NCBI GenBank assembly: GCA_041552135.1
Contig: JBFELL010000002.1
Coordinates: forward strand, 1-47,456
Origin: SZUA-186 sp041552135
GTDB lineage: Bacteria > Pseudomonadota > Gammaproteobacteria > UBA9214
DNA length: 47,456 bases
Direction of reading: 5' to 3'
This document shows, one piece after another, positions 1 to 8,286 of the stretch. Position numbers and translations under genes: made by a program. Each line of letters begins with the position of its first letter. Within the stretch, counting starts at the first letter, position 1. The notes below the pieces were generated by a model. The model was given only the letters and a program-made list of their open reading frames with translations. It ran no database searches and was not told the DNA's origin.

Positions 1-816
1 AACGCGGCGAACAGGGGCGGCTACCCGCGCCTGTGGGACAGTCACGACGCCGAACTGCAGCAACAGCTCGACGGCATCATGGCGACACTGGGCTACCACA
101 AGGTTATCAGGGAAAAGCGGCTTGCCGTGGTGCTGGTGGACATTTCCGATCTGAAGAAACCCCGCGTTGCAGAGATTAACGGCAACCGTATGATCTATGC
201 TGCAAGTATTCCCAAGCTGGCTATTCTGCTGGGTGCCTTTATCGAGATTCGCGAAGGCAACATGGAACTGGACGAGGAGACGAGCCGATCGCTGCACGAG
301 ATGATCCGCTATTCCTCAAACAAGGAGGCCACACACATGCTGAACAGGATCGGCAAGGAGCGTCTCAACGAGATCCTGCAGCTGGACGAGTTCGATCTCT
401 ATGATATCGAATCCGGAGGCGGGCTTTGGGTCGGCAAGGAATACGGCAAGTCGCCGGCCTACCGGCGTGACCCGTTGCACAACCTCTCGCATGGCGCGAC
501 GGCGATGCAGGTGGCGCGTTTCTACTACCTGATGGAGACCGGCCAGATCGTCGAGGGTGAGTTGCAGCGCGAGATGAAGTCCATGCTCGGCGAGCCGGGC
601 ATCAGGCACAAGTTCGTCAAGGGGCTGGCCGGCTACCCGGATGTGAACATCTACCGCAAGTCCGGTTCCTGGAAGCAGTGGCACGGTGACAGTGCCATTT
701 GCGAGGCGGGCCGGACAAGGTACATCATTGTCGGGCTTGTGGAAGATGCCAACGGCGGTGCCTGGCTGAGCCGCATGATCAAGCCGATCCATGAAATGAT
801 GGTCAGTGAACCATGA
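1..816 (+). CDS. Serine hydrolase, class A beta-lactamase-like (5' partial)
   Basis: The reading frame is open from base 1, so the first ATG at 79 is internal and the gene begins outside the window. Numbering from that ATG, the three landmarks of the class A beta-lactamase/penicillin-binding fold are visible: S43-I-P-K46 (SxxK, nucleophile and base), S79-S-N81 (SxN-like) and K194-S-G196 (KTG-like). The family acylates an active-site serine; members act as beta-lactamases, peptidases or esterases. There is no clear Glu166 omega-loop motif, so antibiotic hydrolysis should not be assumed. The gene overlaps the next one by ATGA, which suggests co-transcription with the acid phosphatase. An extracytoplasmic location is likely for the fold, but the signal peptide would lie upstream of base 1. 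Confidence 0.8.
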   Translation, partial: NAANRGGYPRLWDSHDAELQQQLDGIMATLGYHKVIREKRLAVVLVDISDLKKPRVAEINGNRMIYAASIPKLAILLGAFIEIREGNMELDEETSRSLHEMIRYSSNKEATHMLNRIGKERLNEILQLDEFDLYDIESGGGLWVGKEYGKSPAYRRDPLHNLSHGATAMQVARFYYLMETGQIVEGELQREMKSMLGEPGIRHKFVKGLAGYPDVNIYRKSGSWKQWHGDSAICEAGRTRYIIVGLVEDANGGAWLSRMIKPIHEMMVSEP

Positions 817-1631
817 CCCGTCTGGCATGCCTGCTTGCACTCTCCACTACGGTGTTGCTGTCAGCATGCAGCAACCGGCCGGTTGTGCCAGGGCCCCACG
901 AATCCCTGAATGCCTCCCTGTGGACGCAGACGTCTGCGGAGTATGCCGCCAGTACCACACAGGCCTACCACAATGCACGGGTGAATATCGACCGCGCACT
1001 GGCCGATCCGCAGTGGACTGCCGCGCTGGAACAACAGGGTGACTATGCGAACCTGCCTCCGGTTATCCTGATGGATATCGATCAAACCGTGCTGGACAAC
1101 AGCGGTTACAACACGCAGATGATACTGGCAGGCGAGCAACATACGCTTGAGCGGTTTTCCGCATGGTGTGAGGCGTTTGCCCCGGCCATACCCGGTGTGA
1201 AGCCCTTCATGGACTACGCCACGGCCCGGGGCGTCACGATTGCCTACTACAGCGCACGCCCGGAGTCTTTGCGCGACTGCACGACACGCAACCTGCAGGC
1301 CTACGGCCTGCCGCTGGCCGACCAGGCGTTGTTGTTGCTGAATGACGGCACGCCGGCGACCAGCAAGGGGCAGCAGCGCAGCAAGCTGGCAGGACGTTAT
1401 CGCATCCTGCTGATCGTCGGCGACAACCTGGATGATTTCCTCAGCGGTTCAAAGGTCAGTCCGGCAGCGCGCCTTTCGCTTGCAGAACAGCACGGGGCTC
1501 GCTGGGGCAGCGAGTGGATTATCCTTCCGAACCCGATGTACGGCCACTGGGAAGCGTCGATCTACGGCTTTGACCGTTCACTGCCCCGCCAGGAACGGGT
1601 CAACAGGAAGTTGCAGCATTTGTCCGACTGA
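813..1631 (+). CDS. Class B-type acid phosphatase, lipoprotein e(P4) family (HAD)
   Basis: A 272-residue HAD-superfamily phosphatase of the outer-membrane lipoprotein e(P4)/5'-nucleotidase type. The N-terminus is a lipoprotein signal ending in LSAC, with C19 as the lipidated cysteine. HAD motif I is D88-I-D-Q-T92, with the nucleophile at the first Asp; a YYSARPE segment stands at the motif II position; a Lys-rich stretch is followed by the acidic motif GDNLDDF near residue 205. The family removes phosphate from nucleotides or other organic phosphates at the cell surface, so it may scavenge phosphate or nucleosides. The ATG overlaps the upstream stop (ATGA), indicating translational coupling to the serine hydrolase. 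The substrate cannot be read from the sequence. Confidence 0.88.
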   Translation: MTRLACLLALSTTVLLSACSNRPVVPGPHESLNASLWTQTSAEYAASTTQAYHNARVNIDRALADPQWTAALEQQGDYANLPPVILMDIDQTVLDNSGYNTQMILAGEQHTLERFSAWCEAFAPAIPGVKPFMDYATARGVTIAYYSARPESLRDCTTRNLQAYGLPLADQALLLLNDGTPATSKGQQRSKLAGRYRILLIVGDNLDDFLSGSKVSPAARLSLAEQHGARWGSEWIILPNPMYGHWEASIYGFDRSLPRQERVNRKLQHLSD

Positions 1632-1717
1632 CATGGTGATATCCCGCGAGGATTCCCGATTCCCGCAAGGGCAGCGATCCGGTTGCAGAACACCTGTTCC
1701 ATGGTGCACCAGAACTG

Positions 1718-3103
1718 CTACTTCCCACCCCCGGGAACAGCCTCACCCGCACGGCGGTGCTCCTTCACCAGCAATACGCCGGCGACCAGCCAGCACAGGA
1801 CCAGGAACACGTTGAAGGCAAAGAACTGTGCAGTGGCCAGTGCCAGCAGGTGCACACCAACCAGCACCGTTATCGCGGCCAGGCCGTCACCCAGGCGAAC
1901 GTACAGGGTATCGATGGCCGGCTTGCCGCGAAACTTCATGGCGGAACTGACCGGCAACCACAGCACGTGGCGCGAGGTGTTATTCAGCGAATAGTCCGTG
2001 GCGTTCTCGGCGATCTTCATCACCTTGACCACTGCCAGCACCGGCAGCAGCGCCATCAGTGTATAGGAGGTCAGCGCGATCACCGGCAGTATCAGCAGGA
2101 TGGCCGCAAAGCCGCCGTACTTCAGCAGGCGGGACGCGACGAAGGCCTGCAATATCAGCGCAACACAGTTTACCCAGAAATAGAAGTTGCCGTAAAAACC
2201 GGTGGTGCCGTCGCGGACAAACTCCTGCAGCATGCGTTCATCGGTAATCCCCTCTGCACCGGCCTGCACGGCAAGTGATTCCTGAATGACACGAAACAGC
2301 AGGTTCTCGCCATTGGTATTGACCCAGTTGGTGAACAGCGTGACCAGTGCCGCCAGCAGCAGGAACTTGCTTACCAGTACCAGCCTTGCACCACTCCAGA
2401 TGCTGGCCTTGCTGGCATCCTTGCCCGGCACCGGCTCGTTGGCTGTTTCGCCATGGCGGTTCTCGCGCTGGTCGACCTTGCGCACCAGTACGATGGAGGC
2501 GAGCAGGGGCAGGACGGCGATCAGTAGCAGGGCCTCGGTTGGCACGGTGCCGGAAGAGACCAGCTTGTCGACGACCCATGAGCCGAACGCGGCACCGGAA
2601 GTCGCGCCGACCGCAATAAAGGGCAGCATGCGTTTGCCGCGTTCATCGGTATAGATGTCGGCGCAAAAGGTCCAGAACTGCGCCACCACGAACACGCCGA
2701 ACATGCCGACCCACAGGTAGTAGACAATGCCGGACAGCGGCAGCTGCTCGAAAAAGAAGTGGGGCTGCAGGAACCAGAAGATCACCATGTTGGAGATGCA
2801 GAACAGCGTGGCGCGAGTGAACAGGGTGACGCGATCCCAGCGGTCCGCGAGGCGTGCATACCAGCCGACCACGAACAGCAGCAGGATGCTCTGGGCAAAG
2901 CTGGAATAGGCCTTGACCTCCATCTTGGTCAGGCCCTCGATATCAGAGACCGCGATCCAGCCCTCGCGCAGCGGCTTGATGAAATAGTAGGCCAGCAGGA
3001 TGAGAAACACGTTGGCGAACATCATGACCGCGGTGCCGCCTTCGCCGGGTTTTACCACGGTGAACAGGCGCAGCAGTCGTTCTGTGCGTGATAGCGCTTG
3101 CAT
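1718..3103 (-). CDS. TLC-family (NTP/NDP exchange transporter-like) membrane protein
   Basis: A 461-residue polytopic membrane protein with about 12 hydrophobic segments. The N-terminal part, with a YYFIKPLREGW-like first helix and a later WTFCADIYTDERGKRMLPFI stretch, is characteristic of bacterial homologues of the rickettsial/plastid ATP:ADP translocases (TLC family, MFS-like fold). In obligate intracellular bacteria these exchange host ATP for ADP. Free-living bacteria carry homologues of unknown substrate, sometimes fused to HEAT repeats, which are absent here. ATP exchange is therefore not claimed. The gene stands alone, convergent with the acid phosphatase gene; the 86 bases between them contain no obvious terminator. 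Confidence 0.8.
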   Translation of the reverse strand: MQALSRTERLLRLFTVVKPGEGGTAVMMFANVFLILLAYYFIKPLREGWIAVSDIEGLTKMEVKAYSSFAQSILLLFVVGWYARLADRWDRVTLFTRATLFCISNMVIFWFLQPHFFFEQLPLSGIVYYLWVGMFGVFVVAQFWTFCADIYTDERGKRMLPFIAVGATSGAAFGSWVVDKLVSSGTVPTEALLLIAVLPLLASIVLVRKVDQRENRHGETANEPVPGKDASKASIWSGARLVLVSKFLLLAALVTLFTNWVNTNGENLLFRVIQESLAVQAGAEGITDERMLQEFVRDGTTGFYGNFYFWVNCVALILQAFVASRLLKYGGFAAILLILPVIALTSYTLMALLPVLAVVKVMKIAENATDYSLNNTSRHVLWLPVSSAMKFRGKPAIDTLYVRLGDGLAAITVLVGVHLLALATAQFFAFNVFLVLCWLVAGVLLVKEHRRAGEAVPGGGK

Positions 3104-3735
3104 GATCAGCGGTCCGTCGTAGCCTGGTGCCGGGCGCCATTATAGGGGAGTACGGCCGGAACCGGCGGTCCTGCGGTAATTTTCGCTGACAAATCCAGGT
3201 CAATCCGCGATATTCATCGCCACATCAAACAGTAGGGGCAGGCATGTTGAAGGTACTCTTCGGAGATGTTCAGGCCGGACAGCTGTCACGTCTGCCCTAT
3301 CCCGGCTAGCCACGGTTGCTCCCGGTACTGACGGTCGTGGTCGGCGCGGCAATCGCCATAGCCGCTGGTGTTCGCCAGCCGCTCATGGCCGGCGACCGGA
3401 GGCGCGGGTCACCGCACCGCAGCCGGTGGCCGATCAACCCTGCCGGCGCTGGCTGCGACCGGTACCTGGCGGGTAAGGGGTTTCACCGCAAGGGACAGGC
3501 AGGTCGGGTCAGGTGCACAGCAGCGTAACCCGACAGCGGTAGAGCCCCCTGTGCCGGATGACGGCCTTCGGCCTGATCCGGCCTGCAGACACCTTTGTAA
3601 CCCGCAGGTATCCCCTGCCCTTCGCGACGAAGAAGTCCTGTCTGCGCCCTCTCGGTAACGGCTCCATGCGCTACCCTGCCTCCTGCATCACTGCAGTCGT
3701 GCGTCTCCGCGGTGAAGACAGGCGCCACATGCCAG
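3104..3735. other. Gene-free stretch between the TLC-like gene and pgpA
   Basis: No convincing gene is seen in these 632 bases. A 21-codon frame at 3244-3309 and a hydrophobic frame starting at 3316 have no homologue I recognise and could be debris of decayed genes. The right-hand 230 bases (3482-3715) are bounded by divergent copies of the TTCACCGC.../...GCGGTGAA arms described separately, so about a third of the gap is a repeat element. Confidence 0.5.
3482..3715. repeat. Palindromic element A (divergent TTCACCGC arms)
   Basis: The left arm reads ttcaccgcaagggacaggca from 3482. The right arm, cgtgcgtctccgcggtgaa, ends at 3715 and is close to the reverse complement of the arms seen at 6206, 8287 and 37180. 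The interior of about 190 bases shows no similarity to the interiors of the other copies. This is the most diverged of the four copies, and the assignment rests on the arms only. Confidence 0.5.
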
Positions 3736-4212
3736 TTACAGTAAATACACCATCATCTGCAACAGGGCCCCGGCAAACACACCCGCGATCACGTCATCCA
3801 GCATGATCCCTGTCCCGCCGTGTACGCGGCGGTCAAACCACCCAATCGGCCAGGGCTTGAGAATGTCGAACAGGCGAAACAGGACAAAGCCTGCCGCGAC
3901 CCACAACCAGCCGGCCGGTGCCGCGGTCATCGTGATCAGGTAGCCGACAATCTCGTCCCAGACAATCGCGGGATGGTCATGCACACCGAGTCGCGCGGCG
4001 GTGTAGCCGCAGACCAGTATGCCGCCGAACACAGACACCAGCACCAGCGCGAGGTAGGCGCCCAGCGACAGGTCCTGCAGCAGCAGGTAGAGCGGTATGG
4101 CGGCCAGGGTACCGGCCGTGCCCGGCGCCACCGGCAGCAGGCCGCTGCCAAAGCCCAGGGCAAGGAAGCAGGAGGGATTCAGCAACTGGCGGGCAGTGAC
4201 CGGTTCAGCCAT
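3736..4212 (-). CDS. pgpA: Phosphatidylglycerophosphatase A
   Basis: A 158-residue PgpA-family membrane enzyme that dephosphorylates phosphatidylglycerophosphate to phosphatidylglycerol at the inner membrane. The N-terminal LGFGSGLLPVAPGTAGTLA region, the VWDEIVGYLI segment and a C-terminal LDDVIAGVFAG are hallmark stretches; the acidic residues there bind metal. Three to four hydrophobic segments follow. The start chosen (MAEPVTARQ) overlaps the thiL stop by 8 bases. A longer in-frame start at 4326 would add 38 residues that merely overlap thiL. It is the last gene of the glyA-rib-nusB-thiL block, its usual gammaproteobacterial neighbourhood. Confidence 0.93.
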   Translation of the reverse strand: MAEPVTARQLLNPSCFLALGFGSGLLPVAPGTAGTLAAIPLYLLLQDLSLGAYLALVLVSVFGGILVCGYTAARLGVHDHPAIVWDEIVGYLITMTAAPAGWLWVAAGFVLFRLFDILKPWPIGWFDRRVHGGTGIMLDDVIAGVFAGALLQMMVYLL

Positions 4213-5179
4213 TGCCGTTCCTGAAATGCTGGTAGCCGTCCCCGGCCGGCACCCAGGGCGAACCATCCTGCCGCTGGCAGCGAATGCCAGGGGCCACCTC
4301 GATGACACCCACGGCGGTGCAGCCACCCGGCAGAGCCGCCAGCCGCGATTCGGCTACCGCGCATCGATCGGGCGGAACAGTGAAGCATAATTCATAATCA
4401 TCTCCGCTACTTAGCATAATATTATGATATGAATTCACGGAGTTGGCGACGCCCCGCGCTGTCAGGCCGGCCGAATGAGGCAGTGAATCGATCTGCAGCA
4501 TGGCGCCGAGATTACCGGTCTCCAGCAGATGGCCCAGGTCGGCCAGCAGGCCGTCGGAGATATCGATCACGGCACTGGCAAGCCCCCGCAGCGCCAGGCC
4601 CGCCTCGATTCGCGGCGAGGGGAAATCCAGGCGCTGGCGTAGCGCCGGCGCCGCCTGCGCCCCCTGTCGCAAGGCCATGCCGGCATCGCCGAGTGTACCC
4701 GTGACGTAGATGCAATCGCCCGCCGACGCCCCCCTGCGCTGCAGGACCTCACCCCTGGGCACCAGGCCGTGTGCCTGCACGGTCACACTCAGGGGGCCGC
4801 GCGTGACATCACCGCCGACCAGCTGCACCCGGTAGTGGTCTGCCAGGCGGAACAGGCCCCGTGCAAAGGCTGCCAGCCAGTCCGCGTCGGCCTGCGGCAG
4901 TGTCACCGACAGGGTGAACCAGGCGGGCTCGGCGCCCATGGCCGCCAGGTCGCTCAGGTTGACGGCCAGCGCCTTGTGACCGATCGCCTCGGGCGAGGTG
5001 GCCGCGGGAAAATGCACGCCGGCAACCAGGGTATCCATGCACAGCACCAGGTCGCGCTCGTCAGGCACCCTCACCACGGCAGCGTCATCGCCGATACCCA
5101 GCACAACGTCATCACGCCCGGCCGCGGCCTGCGGACGGTCAAAGTAGCGCCGGATAAGTTCGAATTCTGACAGGGCCAT
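4205..5179 (-). CDS. thiL: Thiamine-monophosphate kinase
   Basis: 324 residues, the normal length for ThiL, which phosphorylates thiamine monophosphate to the cofactor thiamine pyrophosphate using ATP. The N-terminal FELIRRYF, the metal/phosphate loop GIGDDAAVV, the D-T-L-V-x-G-V-H-F motif and GGDVTRG are visible, followed by the AIR-synthase-like C-terminal half with DISDGLLADLGH. It lies 29 bases downstream of nusB and overlaps pgpA, the standard nusB-thiL-pgpA order. Confidence 0.95.
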   Translation of the reverse strand: MALSEFELIRRYFDRPQAAAGRDDVVLGIGDDAAVVRVPDERDLVLCMDTLVAGVHFPAATSPEAIGHKALAVNLSDLAAMGAEPAWFTLSVTLPQADADWLAAFARGLFRLADHYRVQLVGGDVTRGPLSVTVQAHGLVPRGEVLQRRGASAGDCIYVTGTLGDAGMALRQGAQAAPALRQRLDFPSPRIEAGLALRGLASAVIDISDGLLADLGHLLETGNLGAMLQIDSLPHSAGLTARGVANSVNSYHNIMLSSGDDYELCFTVPPDRCAVAESRLAALPGGCTAVGVIEVAPGIRCQRQDGSPWVPAGDGYQHFRNGNG

Positions 5180-5208
5180 GGAGGATGACCGGGATGACAG
5201 GCGCTCGA

Positions 5209-5664
5209 TCAGAGACCGTTGACCTGTTGTGGCTTGCGGCTGTACTCGTCAGGACGAAGCCTGTGTGCCAGCCTGTCGAGCACACCGTTGACAAAGGCAT
5301 GCCCCTGCTCGGCACCGAACTTTCGGGTCAGGGTGATTGCCTCGTTGAGGATGACACGATAAGGCACATCGATCCGGTACAGCAGTTCGTAGGTGGCAAT
5401 GCGCAGTATGGCGCGCTCGACGGGGTCGACCTGGTCCATGGGCCGGTCCAGGTATTCGGCAATGTCACGGTCGATGGCTTCAAGCCTGGCCGGAACCGAC
5501 TGCAGCAACTCGACGAAGTAGTCCCTGTCGGCCCGCCTGAAATCCTCCGCCTCGGTAAACTGGCGCTGGATCTCGGCCAGGTCCGTGCCCGACAGATCCC
5601 ACTGGTACAGGGCCTGCATGGCGAAGCGTCGCGAGCGTGCCCGTGCATGTACGGAGAATTCCAT
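5209..5664 (-). CDS. nusB: Transcription antitermination factor NusB
   Basis: A 151-residue all-helical NusB. It binds boxA RNA together with NusE (ribosomal protein S10) to form the antitermination complex used on rRNA operons. The N-terminal Arg-rich RARSRRFAMQALYQWDLSG and the C-terminal FVNGVLDRLA are typical. It begins 14 bases after ribH on the same strand, the conserved ribH-nusB pairing. Confidence 0.95.
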   Translation of the reverse strand: MEFSVHARARSRRFAMQALYQWDLSGTDLAEIQRQFTEAEDFRRADRDYFVELLQSVPARLEAIDRDIAEYLDRPMDQVDPVERAILRIATYELLYRIDVPYRVILNEAITLTRKFGAEQGHAFVNGVLDRLAHRLRPDEYSRKPQQVNGL

Positions 5665-5678
5665 CGCCGTTCGCGGCC

Positions 5679-6155
5679 TCAGCCGTCCAGGCTCCTGAGC
5701 AGGTTGATCATTTCAATTGTCGACATGGCGGCCTCGCCGCCCTTGTTGCCGGCCTTGGTGCCGGCCCGCTCGATCGCCTGCTCGATGCTGTCGACCGTCA
5801 GCACGCCGAAGGCGATCGGGATATCGAACTTCAGCGACACCGAGGACAGTCCCTTGGTGCACTCGCCGGCCACGTACTCGAAATGCGGGGTGCCGCCGCG
5901 GATCACCGCGCCCAGCGCGATGATGGCCTCGAAACGCTTGCTGGCCGCCAGCCGCTGGGCCGCGATCGGCATTTCGTAGGCACCCGGCACCCGGACAATC
6001 TCCAGGTCACGCTCGTCGGCGCCATGACGCTTCAGCGTGTCGATGGCCCCCTGGAGCAGGCTCTCCACGACGAAGCTGTTGAAGCGGGATACCAGCAATG
6101 CAATGCGCGCATCGCGGACAACCAGATCGCCTTCCCTAACGGTAATGTCTGTCAT
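5679..6155 (-). CDS. ribH: 6,7-dimethyl-8-ribityllumazine synthase
   Basis: A 158-residue lumazine synthase that condenses 5-amino-6-ribitylamino-uracil with 3,4-dihydroxy-2-butanone 4-phosphate, the penultimate step of riboflavin synthesis. Family landmarks are ARIALLVSRFNSFVVESLL at the N-terminus, the RVPGAYEMP loop, ALGAVIRGGTPHFEYV and the C-terminal AGTKAGNKGGEAA phosphate-binding region. It works with RibBA just upstream and feeds RibE. A palindromic repeat element sits between it and ribBA, so the two may be separated transcriptionally. Confidence 0.96.
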   Translation of the reverse strand: MTDITVREGDLVVRDARIALLVSRFNSFVVESLLQGAIDTLKRHGADERDLEIVRVPGAYEMPIAAQRLAASKRFEAIIALGAVIRGGTPHFEYVAGECTKGLSSVSLKFDIPIAFGVLTVDSIEQAIERAGTKAGNKGGEAAMSTIEMINLLRSLDG

Positions 6156-6205
6156 GATTAGATCTTCCTGTACTTACGGCTCTGTGCAACATCGCCATGT
6201 ATTCA

Positions 6206-6335
6206 TTCACCGCAGAGACGCAGAGGTCGCTGAGTAAAACATTCAAAAAAAGAAAAATACGCTCCGCTTCAACATGGTACCGCAAAAAAACAGCTGATAA
6301 ATCCTGACGGAAAGACTCTGCGTCTCTGCGGTGAG
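6206..6335. repeat. Palindromic element B (ttcaccgcagagacgcagag arms)
   Basis: The left arm ttcaccgcagagacgcagag (6206-6225) is answered at 6316-6335 by its reverse complement with a single mismatch in the last base. The 90-base interior is AT-rich (runs of A at 6245 and 6284), unlike the surrounding genes. It lies between the ribBA stop and the ribH start, has no coding capacity, and could form a long hairpin in a read-through transcript of the rib operon. Confidence 0.85.
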
Positions 6336-6362
6336 AAATTCCGGGACAGCAGCCGCCAGGGG

Positions 6363-7472
6363 TTATTCACACGGCACGTACTCGACGACCTCCAGCCCGA
6401 AGCCGGCGATGCCATGCACGATCTTGGGGGCGCTCAGTACCCGCATCCTGCGTATACCGAGGTCCGCGATGATCTGCGCGCCGACGCCGTAGGTACGCAA
6501 CTCGTCAGGCTTGGCGTGGGCCCTCTTGCCCCCGGCATCGGGAACATGATACTCCCGGATGCGGTTCACCAGGGCGTCCGGGTCATCATCCCAGCGCAGG
6601 ATGATGACGGCGCCCCGCCCCTCATTCGCGATGCGTTTCAGTGCATCATGCAGCGGCCAGCCATAGTCCTCGGTCCGCGCGCCAAGCATGTCGCCCAGCG
6701 TATTCTGCATGTGCACGCGCACCAGCGTTGGCTCGTCACCGTCAATTTCCCCCATCGTTACCGCGAGGTGCACGGCGTTATCGATCACGTCGTGGTAGGC
6801 ATGGACACGAAACACGCCGTATTCGGTGGCTATGTCGTTCTCGGCAACCCGCTCCACGGTCTTTTCATTTTCAATGCGGTAACGGATCAGGTCCTCGATG
6901 GTGCCCATCTTCAGGCCGTGTTGCCTGGCATAGATTTCCAGGTCAGGCCGGCGCGCCATGCTGCCGTCCTCGTTGAGGATCTCGACAATCACGGCCGCCG
7001 CTTCGAGTCCCGCCAGCCGCGCCAGGTCACAGCCGGCCTCGGTATGCCCGGCACGGGTCAGCACGCCACCGGGCTGTGCCATCAGCGGAAAGATGTGGCC
7101 CGGCTGCACGACATCCCCGGGCACGGCATCCGGGTTGACGGCCGCCTGCACCGTACGGGCGCGGTCATGCGCCGAGATGCCGGTGGTCACCCCCTCGGCC
7201 GCCTCGATGGACAGGGTGAAGTTGGTCGAGTGCAGCGACACGTTGCGACGCACCATCAGCGGCAGCGCCAGTTGCTGACAGCGCTCGTGCGTCAGTGTCA
7301 GACAGATCAGGCCACGGCCGTGGCTTGCCATGAAATTGATGTCTTCCGGCCGCACGTGTTCGGCGGCCATCACCAGGTCGCCCTCGTTCTCGCGGTCCTC
7401 GTCATCCATCAGGATGACCATGCGGCCGTTACGAATATCTTCAACGAGTTCGTCTGTGGTATTGAGTGACAT
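6363..7472 (-). CDS. ribBA: 3,4-dihydroxy-2-butanone 4-phosphate synthase with degenerate GTP cyclohydrolase II-like domain
   Basis: About 369 residues. Residues ~1-205 are a complete RibB domain (DDEDRENEGDLVMAAE, the acidic metal site; GRGLICL; SAHDRARTV; HIFPL; HTEAGCDLARLAG), which converts ribulose 5-phosphate to the four-carbon riboflavin precursor. Residues ~206-369 align with GTP cyclohydrolase II. However, the zinc-binding segment, CLTGD...RCDC in active enzymes, reads NTLGDMLGARTEDYG, so the three cysteines are Asn, Glu and Tyr. GTP cyclohydrolase II activity is therefore unlikely, as in the RibBX-type hybrids of other Proteobacteria, and a separate ribA should exist elsewhere in the genome. 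The ATG at 7472 is preferred; a TTG at 7484 would add four residues. Confidence 0.93.
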   Translation of the reverse strand: MSLNTTDELVEDIRNGRMVILMDDEDRENEGDLVMAAEHVRPEDINFMASHGRGLICLTLTHERCQQLALPLMVRRNVSLHSTNFTLSIEAAEGVTTGISAHDRARTVQAAVNPDAVPGDVVQPGHIFPLMAQPGGVLTRAGHTEAGCDLARLAGLEAAAVIVEILNEDGSMARRPDLEIYARQHGLKMGTIEDLIRYRIENEKTVERVAENDIATEYGVFRVHAYHDVIDNAVHLAVTMGEIDGDEPTLVRVHMQNTLGDMLGARTEDYGWPLHDALKRIANEGRGAVIILRWDDDPDALVNRIREYHVPDAGGKRAHAKPDELRTYGVGAQIIADLGIRRMRVLSAPKIVHGIAGFGLEVVEYVPCE

Positions 7473-7593
7473 AGTGTTTTTCAACGCCCGGGGCCGGGGC
7501 GTGTCCGGCTGGGCCTGCTGCGTGTCGCCTGATGAGCAGACATATTAACCGTAAATCAGGGCCTTGACACCCTTGCTTTATAGGTAGGATGAG

Positions 7594-8262
7594 TTAGCCA
7601 CCATCATCGAAAAAGCCGCTGGCCATCAGCTTTTCCAGTGTGACCCCGCCACTATCGGGCTGTGCCGCGCGCTCCCCCAGCAGCAGCCGCTCCAGGTAGC
7701 GCGCCACCAGGTCCACCTCGAGATTGACCTTGCGAGCGACCCGGTAACCGGCCAGGGTCGTCTCGGCCAGCGTATGGGGCACGATGTTGAGCTCGAACTC
7801 CGCCCCGTTAACGGCGTTCACGGTCAGGCTGACGCCGTCGACCGTGATGGAGCCCTTGGCGGCGATGTAGCGCGCCAGCGCGTCCGGCGCCCGCAGGGTG
7901 AAACGCACCGAGCGGCTGTCCTCGCTGCGCGACACGACACTGCCGACGCCATCGACATGCCCGCTGACCAGGTGGCCGCCCAGGCGCGTCGACAGCGTCA
8001 GGGCCTTCTCCAGGTTGACCTGGTCATCCAGTGCCAGCTCGCCAAGGATGGTGCACCGCAATGTCTCGCCGGATACATCGGCCCGGAAACCCGCGGCGGA
8101 CATGTCGACCACGGTGAGGCACACACCGCTGACGGCGATGCTGTCACCGGGCTCCACATCGGCCATGGGCAGTTTGCCCGTATCGACGCCGATGCGCATG
8201 TCCCCGCCGCGCTTCTCCAGCGACGTGATCTTTCCGACTGCCTGTATGATGCCTGTGAACAT
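7594..8262 (-). CDS. ribE: Riboflavin synthase, alpha chain
   Basis: 222 residues starting with the invariant MFTGII. It contains two tandem lumazine-binding barrels (about 1-97 and 98-200), with the second-repeat motif GHLVSGHVDGVG and the ASVSL-like SITVDGVSLTVN. The homotrimer dismutates two lumazines to riboflavin and the pyrimidine that RibH reuses. It sits between ribD and ribBA in the rib block; a 465-base gap filled with repeat DNA separates it from ribD. Confidence 0.96.
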   Translation of the reverse strand: MFTGIIQAVGKITSLEKRGGDMRIGVDTGKLPMADVEPGDSIAVSGVCLTVVDMSAAGFRADVSGETLRCTILGELALDDQVNLEKALTLSTRLGGHLVSGHVDGVGSVVSRSEDSRSVRFTLRAPDALARYIAAKGSITVDGVSLTVNAVNGAEFELNIVPHTLAETTLAGYRVARKVNLEVDLVARYLERLLLGERAAQPDSGGVTLEKLMASGFFDDGG

Positions 8263-8286
8263 GGTTTTATTCCTGAAAATATCGTC

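Noticed and set aside
316..840. 174-codon minus-strand frame opposite the serine hydrolase
   Set aside because: Antisense of a gene with intact SxxK, SxN and KSG motifs; no domain in the antisense product.
7473..7593. FMN riboswitch ahead of ribBA
   Set aside because: I looked for the conserved RFN stretches in the rib intergenic gaps and saw none.
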